In this document: positions 11,035 to 23,220 of the stretch, one piece after another
Position numbering within the stretch: position 1 is the first letter of the stretch
Layout: each line of letters starts with the position of its first letter
Assembly (NCBI GenBank): GCA_017979445.1
Contig: CM030719.1
Span: 26,403,996-26,467,995 of the forward strand
Direction: 5' to 3'
Origin: Akebia trifoliata
Taxonomy: Eukaryota > Streptophyta > Magnoliopsida > Ranunculales > Lardizabalaceae
DNA: 64,000 nucleotides
The notes under the pieces: generated by a model
Told to the model about the DNA's origin: nothing
Database searches by the model: none
The model's input: the letters and a program-made list of their open reading frames with translations, nothing else
Position numbers and translations under genes: made by a program

Positions 11035-12585
11035 CATATTTTTTTTATTGATAAACCGGGGTTGAAGGATCCCCTCCCTAAGAAGTACTACTGACGAGTG
11101 TAGATACAAGCATTATCTTCTTCAACAATTCTTAGAAGTTCATGAGGAAAATTAGAATTATCTTGAAATATTAAAAACCCATAGGAATTAGCCCCCAATT
11201 TTGCTAAAAAATCCGCTGTCCTGTTTGCTTCTCTCTATTGGAATTCAAAATTACATTTATTAAAGTCTCGGGATATGACTGCAATCTCCATCAGCATTTC
11301 AGCATACTTCCATGAAGGACTAGTCTCACCATTTATGCACTTAATAGAATACAACGAATCTGATGAGATCAAAATTCGTTTGAATTCTTTCATTTTTGCA
11401 AAATGCATTGCTTCAAGTATCGATTTGGATTTCAATTTGAATTATGTCTCCTCCCTCGCTATTACTCCAAGCAGCAAAATGAATAACTCCATTTTTATCT
11501 CTCCCAATGAATCCAAAACTAGCCCTTGACTTGATAATGATCCATCAATATTTATTTTCAACACGTTGTCCACTGGGGGAATCCACGAGAGTTGTTGAAC
11601 TACATTTGGTACCAAAGAAAACCCATATGACCAATTCTTCAAGATTTGCAGCATTACTTCTATATTGTTATTGACAACTTTCATCCCATCAAATTGAAGC
11701 CTCACTACCCCTTCCACCTGTTTTAGAATCACCTCCTTTTGAATAAACAATTTAGTAAAAAGTCGCTGATTTCTTTCTTTCTAGCAGAGGTAGATCACTG
11801 CACAAAATGTTAAATACAATATTTGTTTAATATGTTTTTCCTGAAACAAAATGTTGTTAATAACCTGCACTTCCTCCTTAATTTCCCCCATGCCAACTCT
11901 TATTATTCCAAACCTTTGCAAACATTGTCTCCATATCTATCTAGTACATGGACATTGAAAAAAAATGTGATCATTTATCTCCTGATTGTTACAGCACAAT
12001 ACACACCTAGATACTCATTTAAAACCCCTCTTATTAAGGTTTTCTATAGTAAATAATTTCTTCTTGATTGCTAACCAAGCAATAAAAGAATATCGTGGAA
12101 TGCCCTTATTACTCCATATAATCTTTCTCCACCCCACTGACTCCTGTTCTTCATCCAACACTTCATAGGCTGATTTCGAAGAAAATAAACCATTTGTTGT
12201 TAATTTTCATATTATTCTATCTTGTAATAGCATCTTAAGGACTTGAGTAACTGAAATAATATCGATAATTTCTACCATACAATCATTACATAGTCTTGGA
12301 AACACCCATCTATTCTCTACAATGAAATCACGAATCACTGCATTCTTATGGCTATCGAATTGATTAATAATTCGATTTTCAAATATGAAAATAATACTCC
12401 CTTCATGTAACCAAGGATCTTTCCATATTCTAGTGCCTTCACCATCTCCAATCAAGAATCTAACATGCTTCCTCACAAACTCTCTTTCTTTCGAGATACC
12501 CCTCCATGCCCAATAAGTATTATTTGGAGAATGACATCCCCAAATATCCTCCTCTCCCACATATCGAACTCTCATCCCCCAATTT
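11035..12585 (-). mobile_element. 5'-truncated LINE inserted in the copia relic
   Basis: On the minus strand the frames show the C-terminal end of a plant non-LTR reverse transcriptase (12575-12207: YWAWRGISKEREFVRKHVRF, IGDGEGTRIWKDPWL) followed by an RNase H domain (about 11640-11235: QQLSWIPPVDNVLKINIDGS, then FKRILISSDSLYSIKCING). A T-run at about 11041-11048 on the plus strand fits the 3' poly(A) tail. A 5' truncation near 12585 is typical of LINE insertion. Frames are broken, so the copy is inactive. Target duplications could not be set by eye. Confidence 0.75.
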
Positions 12586-12680
12586 TTTGATGGTATAGTT
12601 GATTTTTTCTCTTATGACAATCATTGGCACGATGTCCAAGTTTATTGTAGAAATAATAATTTCCCTTGATCTTCTAGATA

Positions 12681-12986
12681 TTAGCTTTTCGACCATGCAA
12701 GTTCTTTTTTACATTTTTTTTTCTGGAATTCGAATTTGAACTTTCTAGTAAATTTGGAAGGTTCTTCTTCCACTTCATTCAATTTAGAAATCATAAAATT
12801 TATCTCATTCTTTTGGTTATCCTCTTCAATTCCAAGTCTTATTACTAGGTCTTCAAGTCCCATTTCCTTTATTTTATGTTTTAAATTATTTTTGAAGTCT
12901 TTCCAAGATAGTGGTAATTTTTCAATTATCGATCTAACATGGAATCCTTCACTTATACTTATGCCTTCGACATGAACCTCATGCAT
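12681..12986 (-). pseudogene. Copia gag (UBN2-type) remnant
   Basis: The frame contains IIEKLPLSWKDFKNNLKHKI, KEMGLEDLVIRLGIEEDNQK and a basic C-terminal tail. This is the typical gag segment (LP.SW.DFK..LKH...E..LEDL...L.IEE) of plant copia elements. The frame is open for 101 codons but the rest of gag is missing. Confidence 0.8.
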
Positions 12987-13121
12987 AAGGATTTAGAGCT
13001 CTTCGAATTGTGATACTATAGATTTAGAATCTACCATCTTAAAGTTTAGAAAATGTTTAACAACAAATTTTTTTTGTCTCGACATCTTCTAGAGTATATT
13101 TCTTTTCAAGGCTTTCCCATA

Positions 13122-13221
13122 NNNNNNNNNNNNNNNNNNNNNNNNNNNNNNNNNNNNNNNNNNNNNNNNNNNNNNNNNNNNNNNNNNNNNNNNNNNNNNN
13201 NNNNNNNNNNNNNNNNNNNNN
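13122..13221. other. Assembly gap (100 N)
   Basis: Exactly 100 unknown bases separate a minus-strand and a plus-strand copia relic. The true length and content are unknown. Confidence 0.99.
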
Positions 13222-16110
13222 TAGAAGTGTTTATTATGGAGGTTGAGAGACAATTAAATAGAATGGTTAAAATAGTGAGATTGGATAAAGGTGGTGAGTT
13301 CTATGGTAGATAAGACGAGTTGGGTCAGAATTTTGGTTTATTTGTCAAATTCCTAGAAAAACGAGGTATTTGTACACAGTACATGATACCTAGTTTGTTC
13401 TAGAATGACATTGCTGAAAGGCGTAATCGTACCTTAATGAACATGGTTAGCAGCATGTTGAGTTATTTAACAATGCATGAGTCATTGTGGGTGAAACCTT
13501 AAAGATCGTGATGTATATTTTGAACTGGATTCTTAGTAAGGCAGTTCCTACAACTTCCTTTAAGTTGTGGATTGGTAGGAAATTTAGTTTGAAACACTTT
13601 CATGTTTGAAATTGTATAATGCACAAAAAATTTGGATCCAAGGATAATTTCTAGGTATTTCATTGGTTATCCAAAAACGTTTAAGGGATATAAGTTTTAT
13701 TGCCCTAACCATAATATGAGGATTGTAGAGATCGAAAATGTTAGATTCCTAAATAATAACGAGATTAGTGGGAGTGAAAAGTCAAGAAAGGTAATTCTTA
13801 AAGAAGTACGAGTAGATGGATTGTTGACTCTTTATCTTTAAGAAACTGTTGATTCTCAAGTTTCTCTACTACTTGAGGAGAATGATAAACAAATAAATGA
13901 GAATGGTTCTCCACTTTATGAAAATATCATTGATGAAATTGTAAAAACACCACAACTGGTAATTTTGAGAAGATCTCAAAGGGAAAATAGACTTGTCATC
14001 TTGAATGACTAGGTGGTGTATTTACAAGAATATGATTGACATTGGGATAAGAAAAGATCTAGTCACATTTTCACCAGTAATGAATAATAATGATTCTGCT
14101 AAATAGATTGATGCCATGGAAGAAGATATGAAATCAATGGACCATAAAATAATTTGGGATCTTGTCAAGTTGCTTGATAAATGCAAGAAAATAGTTGTAA
14201 ATGAGTCTTCAAAACTAAGCTTGATTTAAAAAGCAATATTATACGATTCAAGACCAGACTAGTGGCCAAGGGTTTCACCTAGGAAGAAGGTATTGATTAT
14301 AAAGAAATATTTTTTCCAATTTTAAAGAAGGATTCTTTAAGAATCATCATGACTCTAGTAGCTCATTTTGATCTTGAGTTACAGAAGATGAATATGAAAA
14401 TAACTTTTCTAAATGAGGATTTGGATAAGGAAATATACATAAAACAACCGAAAGGATTTGCAAAGAAAGGAAGTGAATACTTATCTTGCAAACTTAGGAA
14501 ATTCATATATGGACTTAAATAGGCTTCTAGACAATGGTATATTAAGTGTAATAATATCATCCCTTCTTTTGTATTTAAGGAAAATTGTTAATTATGATAG
14601 TATACCTCGGTTTCTCCCGAAATTCCAGTGTATCTATATCTAAAGGTTAGTGGGTGCAAATTTATTTTGTTGGTCCTATATGTGGATGATATTTTACTTG
14701 CTACCAACGATCTTAGTTTATTACGTTAGACAAAGAATCACCTCATTATGAATTTTAAGATGGTTCATATGAGTCAGACAACTTATATGATATGAATTGA
14801 AATATCCAGGGATTGATCTTAATGTCTGTTGGGACTGTCTCATAAAAATTATATCAACAAAGTCTTGAAAAGATTCAACATGCGAAATTGCTTAGTCGGA
14901 GACACACCAATCGTTAAAGGAGACAAGTTCAACATTATGCAGTGTTCGAAGAATGATTTAGAAAATAAAGAAATTGAAGAAAGTCCATATGCCTTAGTCG
15001 TAGCTTGATGTATGCTCATATTTATATTAGACTTGTAGTTGGAATGTTAGGAAGATGCCAGAGCTATACAAGGCTGGATTATTAGAAAGATGCAAAGTAT
15101 GTTATGAGGTATTTTCAAGGAACAGAGAATTATATGCTCACTTACATGAGATCAGATCATTTAGATGTCGTTGGTTACTCATAATTGAATTTTTTCGGAT
15201 GCTCAAATAACAGAAAGTCCACTTCAGGTTTCATATTTTTACTGGCTAGTGGGACTATTTCATGGAAGAATGTTAAACAGACAATCACTGTTTCATTTAT
15301 GAAAATTGAGTTTGTGATGTGTTTTAAAGTCACAAGTCATGCTCTCTGGTTGTGGAATTTCATTTCAACACTTGGTGTTTTTATGATATTATCAAGCTAT
15401 TGAAGATATTTTGTTACAATACCAGAATAATTTTCTTCTCTAAGAATGGAAAGTACTCAAGTGATTCAAAACACATGGAAGTGAAGTACGTGATAGTTAA
15501 AGAAAGGGTAGAAACAACAAGTGTCAATTGACAATTTGAGAACCAGCCTTATGATTGTTGATCCATTGACGAAGGATTTATCATTAAAGACATTTAAGAA
15601 ACATGATGTTAGGATGAGTCTATTGAGGAAACCATAATGTAATGGATACTTGGATGGTTATTGTAATTGACATTAGATTTGTGCCATAATGATAATATTG
15701 ATTGTTTCTGCTTTATTTATTTTTTTCAATTAAATATATACATATTATGTTTGGATGTGTGATTAATAGGAATATGTTGACAAGGATAATTAAATGGGCT
15801 ACTTTCTATTAGGCTAAAAATCTTATTATATTCCCTATTTTGGAGTTGGGTTAAGGAAGATTATTTGCGGTGTGGTGCATGGAAGGGAATATGGCATAAA
15901 TGACATATGACCACCATGACTCACATGGATAATATAACTTAATTCAATGTTACTGTATCTAATAAATTGGGTCATTGGCAAAATTTTAAATTGTGATCAT
16001 ATAAAGGTTTTTATGATGGAATCCAAATTATTTTTCAAATATCTCATTGCATTATTTACAATGAAAAACTACACATTTGCACTGTAAGATTCAATGGGTC
16101 AAGTGGGAGA
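13222..16110 (+). mobile_element. Decayed Ty1/copia retrotransposon, plus strand
   Basis: Plus-strand domains in order: integrase (from 13222: RLDKGGEFYGR, then IAERRNRTLMNMV), integrase C-term/linker (13632-13841: FIGYPKTFKGYKFYCPNH), reverse transcriptase (about 14240-14700: VAKGFT-EEGIDYKE, IYIKQPKGFAKKGSEY and a LYVDDILLATND motif), RNase H (15185-15403: NRKSTSGFIFLLASGTISWK) and the copia tail DPLTKDLSLKTFKKH (about 15555). Several stops and frameshifts occur. A polypurine tract (aagtgggaga, about 16101-16110) fits the 3' end of the internal region. Confidence 0.8.
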
Positions 16111-16900
16111 ACGTTAAACTTTCATTTGGTGTGCCCCGATAAATCTCATATTTTTCATTATTTTATAAAATTGGAAACCATCCAATTAAAGAGTTCGGCC
16201 AATGATATAAGGAATCCCAATCCTATTAGGTTTCTTAAAAGGGAAGATTCTCTTAAAAGAAATTAGAAGATAATCTTGATGGATAAGAAACCTTCTAATA
16301 GAGAAACTCTAGGCCCTCTTGCGCTCGTCTATAAAATAGAAACGACACTTCCTTATCAACAACGATTTTGAACTCTTAAGCATCCTTGTCCCACAGTTGA
16401 ACTAAGGATTTAGGTGATTGAGATTTCGACTTTACCATCAATAACAGTGCCTAGCCATTCGATAATGTAGAAAGAAAGAAAAAGGTGTGTTTAGACAAAT
16501 GATTGCAGATACAAAGGAGTTCGACCGATTGGTTTATGCATTTGGATTTCTTTGGCTATCTCTTGATTTATTCATCGATAGGCAATGTCGAAAGGTATGC
16601 TCTAAGCTTGCTTACTATTGATTTCATAATAGTGTGATCTTTTGATTTCGATTGGATTCAATGATGCTAGAGACGTTGAGTTTGTGATTATTGTTGGTTT
16701 TTCCGCATTGCTATAATCATGGATTCAATGTTGTTAAAGTGGATTTTAATCCATCATTTTGAACCACTTTCTAAATCATTTTGTTGGAGATCGTAGCGTG
16801 GATACTACATCTCTTCTTGGAGGCCTACACAAGGATGTTTTGGTCAGCGGAGTCTCTACTAAAACCCAGGATGGCATTTTATCGTGGCAACTTGGGAGAC
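16111..16900 (+). mobile_element. Probable 3' LTR of the plus-strand copia relic
   Basis: The stretch starts directly after a copia polypurine tract, with CGTTAAAC where TGTTAAAC would be expected. It contains a TATA-like box (ctataaaata, about 16329-16338). No coding sequence is seen. The right boundary is not visible and the 5' LTR is lost in the gap or diverged, so the end coordinate is approximate. Confidence 0.45.
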
Positions 16901-17675
16901 TTTAGTTTATAGCCCTATCCTCGATTTGGACAGGTAACAAAAACTTGCTTCTGGTTTTGAGTTCCTGAAAGACAATTTGGTTGAAGGTGGCGTGTAACAC
17001 TCTTTATCATTTTTCTTTGGTTTTCGAGGGAGACAGATGGGCCGTTCCCATATGCGTGATGCTAGTGATTTTTGTTCTTTATTGGCTGTGTTATGGGAGG
17101 AAGAAACATGGATCCCGTTCATTGTTACCTATGTCCGATAGCCAGAAAGGTGGCTCAATCAGAACAATTCCTGCTGTCCTGTATCTCTAATTGATGCGGC
17201 CTCACATGCTTCAATCGATGATTCTAGTCTTGAGCCGAATGTTACACCTGTGGGTTCTGTATAATAGAGGGGCAATCCTTCTCCACTAGTACTGATTCTG
17301 AGACCATTAACTACATTTTTGTTAACCTTCAAAATTTCATCTTTATTAAACACTTGAGATTGATCAGATCATAATCATTATTGAGCTATGTTCCATTGAA
17401 AAAATAACTCATAAAACTTATATCCAATATTGTAGTAGTAATTAAAAAGCAAGACGGGCAACTCTTCTCCCATGGTTAAATTATAATAGTGGAAAAAAAA
17501 AAAAATTTGGGCAACTCCTTCGTTGACATCAATATGGCAGAAAGTTCGTTCTTGCAGCAAACAACCAAGTTACTCTTAGAGCATTTCATATATTTTGGTG
17601 AAGTTTTAACCCCATTAAACTTGTTCTGCAGAAGCCATTCTACCATATAGGTAATGCTGCACTTCAGACATAATC
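16901..17675. other. 3' flank of the U-box gene, no further gene
   Basis: No gene is recognised. Sequence next to 17675 is presumably the 3' UTR and downstream flank of the minus-strand U-box gene. Overlapping short open frames at 16907-17353 match nothing I recognise. Confidence 0.4.
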
Positions 17676-20600
17676 TTATTGAACAAGAGGCATTGAGGTT
17701 CTTGAATAGCGATCTAGCTGTGTCAAGACTCTAGTTGCCTTCCTTTCGAGTTGGCCATTCTCATGAATGTTCCTTGTGGTTAGAGCAAGAAGACAGAGCC
17801 TAGCACGCGATCCATACAACTCTGCTAGTTCCCTAGTTGCAAACACCTTCTCCAAGAGATCCAAAGCCACTTCCTTTAAAGACGATGTTCCCCAGTCCAA
17901 AATCTCAAGTACCGGAGAGATGGCATCAGCGCCATGCAACACATTGGCTCCTTTATGAGATTTGTCTTCGCAAACCAATGTGGAGAGCGCTTGAAGTGCT
18001 TCATAGGCAGTTGCATGGACATGTTCATGCAAAAGTCTCACCAACTCGGACAGCGCATTTGCCTCCAAAAGACAAAACGTACTTTTGACAGTACAAATGC
18101 CTCTGTGTGCTTTACATGTCGGCACGTGAGCCGTCCGGAAAGGCCAACAACTTGTCGGTTTGGACATGATGGAGAGTTTAGGAGTGCTCAATGACAAGTT
18201 ACCTATGAGCGCCGCCGCATTTGCCTTGGCTGTTACAGAATCACACTTAAGAAAGTTCACAAGCAAACGGTAGACTCCTAATTCAACCACCATCCTCTGT
18301 GACTCGAGATTTGTTGGGTCCGTGAACCTGAAAAGCACAACAAGTGCATTCTCCTTTGCTTCCATGGTTCCCCAACTCAGGATGTTCAATATTGCTTGCA
18401 GCCCATCCGATTCAATTAACTTCTTCGTGAGTGTCGTTTCGGATTTTGGAAGATTGGCCAATAACCCGGCTGCTGCCATCTGTGCACTGGTACTACTATC
18501 GTCCTTGAGAAATCCCACCAATGCCTCAAGCCTCCTCTGCACAAGTAGGAACTCAACAATTCCTTCAGGCTCATGTTGGGAAAAGCGGAACAAAAGATCT
18601 ATAGCGACTTCTCGTATTTCCTGATCTGGGTCATCTAACAAAGGAAGGATAACGGGAACACTGTTGGCACTCACGACTGCCTTCTCGACAAGCTTTGCTT
18701 CAGACTTGAAAATGCTGAGCAATGTACGCAAAGATGGTTTTTGAACCATATGGCATGATTGTGCATTCTGTTGAAATGCTAACAAGCTAGCCACAATATT
18801 CTCCAAGTCAAGGCAGTCCCCATTTGCGTCAACAAAGAATTTGATTCCATCATCATTGGAAGCCAGTCTCTCTAGGACCTCAGAACACCTTGCGATGATA
18901 ATGGGGCGGGCATGAGAAGAAAACATTTGTTCTAGAACAATAGAAACCCCTCCAGCATCTGAGATTATCCTTTTGTTTTCGTGGCAATTTGATAATTTAA
19001 CTAGAGCAGATAATGCTAACATTTTAGATTCGAAATCTTGTGATACCATTTCGACCAAGAAAGGTATAACTCCTTCCTCGCCAAGACACTTTAAATTCTG
19101 ATAAACTAATTCCATATTAACAAGGGCTTTTACCATTGATATCCTCGAAGACTCTGGTCCTGAAAAACATCAAAAAGATCAGACCATCTAAAAGTGGACC
19201 CATATTAATGGAGAAACACCAATATATTCTAGTTTTCTTGCTGAAGCTTTTTCCACAAAACATTTAACTCCAAATTTCATGGGTAAGGAGCTTCTAACCT
19301 TGAACAAGGCGATTAATAAGTGGTTTAAACCAATTGGCTTTAGCAGAATGAATAATGTTTTCTTCATCATCATCACAAAGTTTCAGCAAAATTGATTCTG
19401 CTCTCTCTTTTGACTCTGTATTCAGAAGCATAACAAGGAAAAGAATTGCACTGCTTTGCTCTGAGAGTTTCTTGGATGCAGATATGTTCCAACTAGAACC
19501 ATCGTGCAAGAGCTCAAATAGAAGCTCAACAGCAGACTTTGATATATTTGAACGTCCTAGACAGGGAACTATATATTGGATTCCTTGAGACGACTCCACC
19601 ACTCTTTCCTGAAAATTTGATTTGAAATGTTCAAATTCAGGCGATAAGTGAAAAACACAATGAAAGATCCTATAACATTCTTAAGCTGATAAAATTTAAA
19701 ACTATAATAGTTGACAATCATGTTAATAAACAAAATGGTATTCCTGTGTTTGCACCCCATAGCACAATGTGAAAAAAACCCAAATTTGACGGACAAAGGG
19801 GTTGAATTGGCGTAGAAATTTTTCATTGTCAAAATTTTGTTTTCTACGAACTGAAACTGTCAAATTAATGAAGGATGGGAGAAATTCAACAACTCTAAGT
19901 CGTCACATCTGGGAACATCAAGAATTTTGACAGTCCTGGACTGTCAAAATTCAGTTTCTAAAATCAGTGGGTCTTGGCCCGTCAATTTTTTCTGTCGAAT
20001 TTTCCAGTTTTCACGTAGTGTAGTTTCTGTTGAGTGTATATTTTCCTCCACTCTCGGGTATGTCATACCCCAGTTAAGCCCCATGACCCTCTTAAGATGC
20101 ATTTGTTAGAGAATAAGATGCATTGTATTAAGGTGCATGAGATACACTGTATTATTGTCAGTGTATCTCATCACAAATGGAAGATTGTGATGGAGAATGG
20201 TATATTTAGAATATATCAATTAGGATATTCTACATTAGGAAGTATTGATAAATTAGAATATATTTATGAGTCGTGCTGGAGTGGGGGACATTTTTGACGT
20301 GGAAGTATGTAAGAACCATAGATTCTTTTCATCGAGATACGAGTGAGATCTTGATGAAAAACATCTATGGATCCTACACACTTCCACGTCAGAAATGTCC
20401 CCCACAATGTTACTGCAGCATTATCCTATTTTTATTAGGCTAGTTTCCATGTCTTGGTTGATGTAATATTTATAACTACCTTATCAGCGTTCATTGCTTA
20501 TTCATCAAGGAATTCTCAATAAATCACTTATTTTACAGTATTCATAGTTCTCCCCCTCTACAAAAGATTGGTCTTTTGGAGTAGTTGGTTGGTTAACATT

Positions 20601-22186
20601 GTATGTCACGGGTTCGATTCTTTCCACCCTTATGGGTGAGGGGGAGTGTTGAGAGTATATTTTCCTCCACTCTTGGGTGTGTCATGCCCCACTTAAGCAC
20701 TTCTCCGCCTCTCCAACAGATCGCTCTTTTGGAGTGGTTGGTTGGTTAACAGTTTCAGACTTGTGGCCACAACCCATTGCTTATTACTGATTAAGTTATA
20801 GGAAGCATTAGAGAACAACAATCCACAAAACAATGATCCATTCCACAACTCAAATTTTAGATGTTCGAGTAATCAGTTATAAACTCAAATCCATATCTAT
20901 CATACACAAATGAACACAGATAGGTCTCAGAATTGAATACTAAAGCTACTGACCTTGTTTCCGGTATGCCCTTCTACAACAGCATGTAATGTAATCAAAA
21001 CCCTTCTCTTGATATCCTTGTTGTGTGAGCTTCCAAGAATTGAAATACAAGTATCGATAAGCCCTTCTATAGCAATCCAATCTTTGTTAATCGGGTTCTC
21101 TTTTATAGTCTCCTGCATTTGACTGAGAGCCTCTTCGACAGCTGAGTCCTCTCCCGATTGAAGCTTTCTCTTGGAAGATCTGATCTTAAGACAATAGTTG
21201 AGTTCTCGCCACTCTTCAATTGACTGTCTCAGCTTATGGTTCGGCCTCAGAGATAAATCATCAAGCAGCACACCCGTCTCAGGGTCAGTTCTGTCTCCAC
21301 ATTCAAAGCGGGCTACAATAGCCTCTCTTTCGCACGTGGTGCCAGTACAAAGGCTTACTGGATCAACCATTACATCTGCTCTCGTAATTGGACAAATAAA
21401 AGATTGAAAAGGTTGAATATAATCCTCTGATGTTCTCTCTATAGTCTGTAACCTCCGAAGATATTGCTTCCTTATTTCTTCTTGATCCTTAGCTGCATCA
21501 GCTCGATAGAGAAGCTCAATAACTTGCTCAAGAAAGTAATCTTCTTCCCTTCCTTTATGTTCTGCGGCTTCATCTATTTCATGTCTCAGACTCGCAAGTT
21601 CTTTGCTCATCTCCAAGGGTTCAAACGGAATGTTTAATGTCATCGCTATCTGTTCAAGCATGTAATTTGCAAAGCCTTGGTCAGTCTTCTGCTCCATGAG
21701 ACAATGGTTTAACTTGTCTACGATTTGGACTTGAGCTTGAGATGCCTCAAATTCCACTCTTTGCATCTCATTCCGCAATCTGTTAACTTTTTCTGAAACA
21801 TCTGTGAGGACTTCGGTGCTCGCGAGGTTCAAAGCGGCAAGAGACCTTCCAATATCTCTTGTGGCATCTTGTACTTCTTGGACTATATGTCGGCACTTAA
21901 GTAGTAAGTAGACTCGGGTTTTGTTCTTATACTTCCCCACCAAATCATTGGCCTTCTTAACATCCTTTGCGAGGGAATCTAAAGCTTGTTTTGCAGCTTG
22001 AGAATCATTCAGTTCACGGAGTTGTATTTCATCTAAGACTGGTTTTATGTCAAACAAGTACTTTGACAAGATCTCGAAGCTTTCCTTCTCTACAAGAACA
22101 TCCTTAGCGGCCACTGCTGTTTTCAGGACCTCATTTGTTAGGAGGGCCAAGATAGTCCCTATGGGTATCAGCTCGAATGCCATCAT
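17676..22186 (-). CDS. U-box E3 ubiquitin ligase with armadillo repeats (PUB42/43/44-like)
   Basis: A likely E3 ubiquitin ligase of the plant U-box/ARM class. Exons on the minus strand are 22186-20954, 19608-19299 and 19159-17676. All introns are GT-AG and the joins keep frame (HTGNK/ERVVESS and RLVQ-G/PESSRISM). The protein is about 1007 residues, counting from the second Met (MAFELIP), which fits the family start better. Residues 1-250 form the helical N-terminal UND-like region. The U-box is at about 260-326 (FICPITRADVMVDPVSLCTG, TDPETGVLLDD). Armadillo-type helical repeats follow to the end, for example MAAAGLLANLPKSE and AALIGNLSLSTPK. No stop or frameshift is seen, so it looks functional. 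Relatives regulate cell death, senescence and defence; the substrate is unknown. The first intron carries a solo LTR. Confidence 0.92.
20104..20537. mobile_element. Solo LTR in U-box gene intron 1
   Basis: The segment begins TGTTAGAGAATAAG and ends ATTTTACA, the TG...CA ends of an LTR. It is flanked by near-matching 5-bp repeats, gcatt (20099-20103) and gtatt (20538-20542). No internal retrotransposon sequence adjoins it, so it is read as a solo LTR left by recombination. A MITE of about 157 bp is nested inside. Insertion split a SINE-like repeat that now lies on both sides. Confidence 0.6.
20268..20424. mobile_element. MITE family 1, copy 1 (nested in solo LTR)
   Basis: This is an inverted-repeat element. 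The left arm reads gtgctggagt then gggggacatttttgacgtgg; the right arm in reverse complement reads atgctgcagtaacattgtg then ggggacatttctgacgtgg. The centre carries catagattc...gatgaaaa. The same architecture and core (catcgagatacgagt, gatgaaaa-catctatg) recurs at 23930, 25484 and 48249. It is non-coding. Confidence 0.75.
20560..20755 (+). repeat. tRNA-derived SINE-like repeat
   Basis: An A-box-like motif (tagttggttgg, 20582-20592) and a B-box-like motif (ggttcgattct, 20611-20621) lie at a spacing typical of RNA polymerase III promoters. The following segment gagtatattttcctccactc is repeated upstream at about 20034, on the other side of the solo LTR. A second partial A-box copy lies at about 20735. 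This is better explained as a tandem or interrupted SINE than as a tRNA gene, because no cloverleaf can be formed. Confidence 0.5.
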
Positions 22187-22672
22187 TAAAACTTCAACTC
22201 AAATCATGAATCAAAGTTAGTCAACCATAAGTTCTGTTTTGGACCTCGAAATACAATTTTTTTTTCTTGACTAAAGCAGTTTCCATCAATACCCTTCGTC
22301 AATTAGAATAAAATGTTTCGAGTTCTGGGTCTTACCAATTCCAATATTTAAATCTGAAAAAGTGAAACAAAGAAGAAGAACATGAGCTATAAGAATCAAG
22401 CAACATGAGGGCGAAGAAGAGAAATGAAGACCAAACTCAAAAATGGCTTGTTGTTAAGCCATTACCGACAAGCTAACAAATTTGGCCGTTAAACGAAACC
22501 GATAACAAATATTACTAATTCTTCAAGAAAATTGAAGCTACATAATCTCATACATCACATAAATGAATTAAATACCACCACAAATAAGCAGTTTTCTTTC
22601 TTTCAGAAATGAATCTTTACAATTAGTTCATTCATACATGATCCACACCCACAGACATAATTAAAGAGCAAA

Positions 22673-23220
22673 ACTGACTTACAAGATTATACAAATATCT
22701 TCTTAAAACATCACAAATTAACTCTCTCAACCACATAATTTGACATACAAACACTGATAGAAACAGGTAATTATGCAAAATTCAAAAGAGAACAAAAGAA
22801 AAACAATCGATCAAGAAAAACCCATCACCCCAAAACACACTTTCTTTCCCTACTGACTTCCAAAATTATACAAAATATCTTCTTAAAACATCACAAATTA
22901 ATTGTCTCAACCACATAATTTTGACATAAAAATACTGATAGAAACATAAAATTATGCAAAATTCAGAAGAGAACAAAAGGAAAACAATCAATCAAGAAAA
23001 ATTCATCACCCCAAAACACATTTTCTTTCCCTACTGACTTTCAAAGTTATACAAAATATCTTCTCTTCTTAAACCATCACAAATTAACTGAATCAACCAC
23101 ATAATTTGACATACAAATACTGATAGAAACATAAAATTATGCAAATTTCAAAAGAGAACAAAAGAAAAAGAATCAAACAAGAAAAACCCATCAACCCAAA
23201 ACACATTTTCTTTCCCTATC
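22673..23220. repeat. Three-copy tandem repeat, about 180-bp unit, upstream of U-box gene
   Basis: Three units start at about 22673, 22852 and 23031. Each begins with actgactt-caaa-ttatacaaa, runs through tcttaaaacatcacaaatta and accacataattt-gacata, and ends with aaaacacattttctttccct. The periods measured at one landmark are 179 and 181 bp. The array sits 0.5-1.0 kb upstream of the minus-strand start codon at 22183. It may lie in a 5'-UTR intron, because a donor-like AAGAG/GTGATT occurs near 23321 on the minus strand. Confidence 0.85.

Larger units (their letters stand above)
8222..13100 (-). mobile_element. Decayed Ty1/copia retrotransposon, minus strand, split by a LINE
   Basis: Read on the minus strand, the domains come in copia order: gag (12986-12681), a zinc-knuckle remnant (about 12660-12600, GHRANDC with early cysteines lost), protease-like remnant (about 10951-10760), gag-pre-integrase (10714-10508), integrase (10400-9733), reverse transcriptase remnants (about 9500-8700) and RNase H (8646-8222). 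A LINE fragment lies between zinc knuckle and protease. Every domain has stops or frameshifts. LTRs were not identified. Confidence 0.75.

Noticed and set aside
17767..18624. Plus-strand open frames opposite the U-box gene
   Set aside because: They are antisense shadows of the conserved armadillo exon.
20580..20625. tRNA gene in the U-box gene intron
   Set aside because: A- and B-box words exist, but the sequence outside them does not pair as a cloverleaf.
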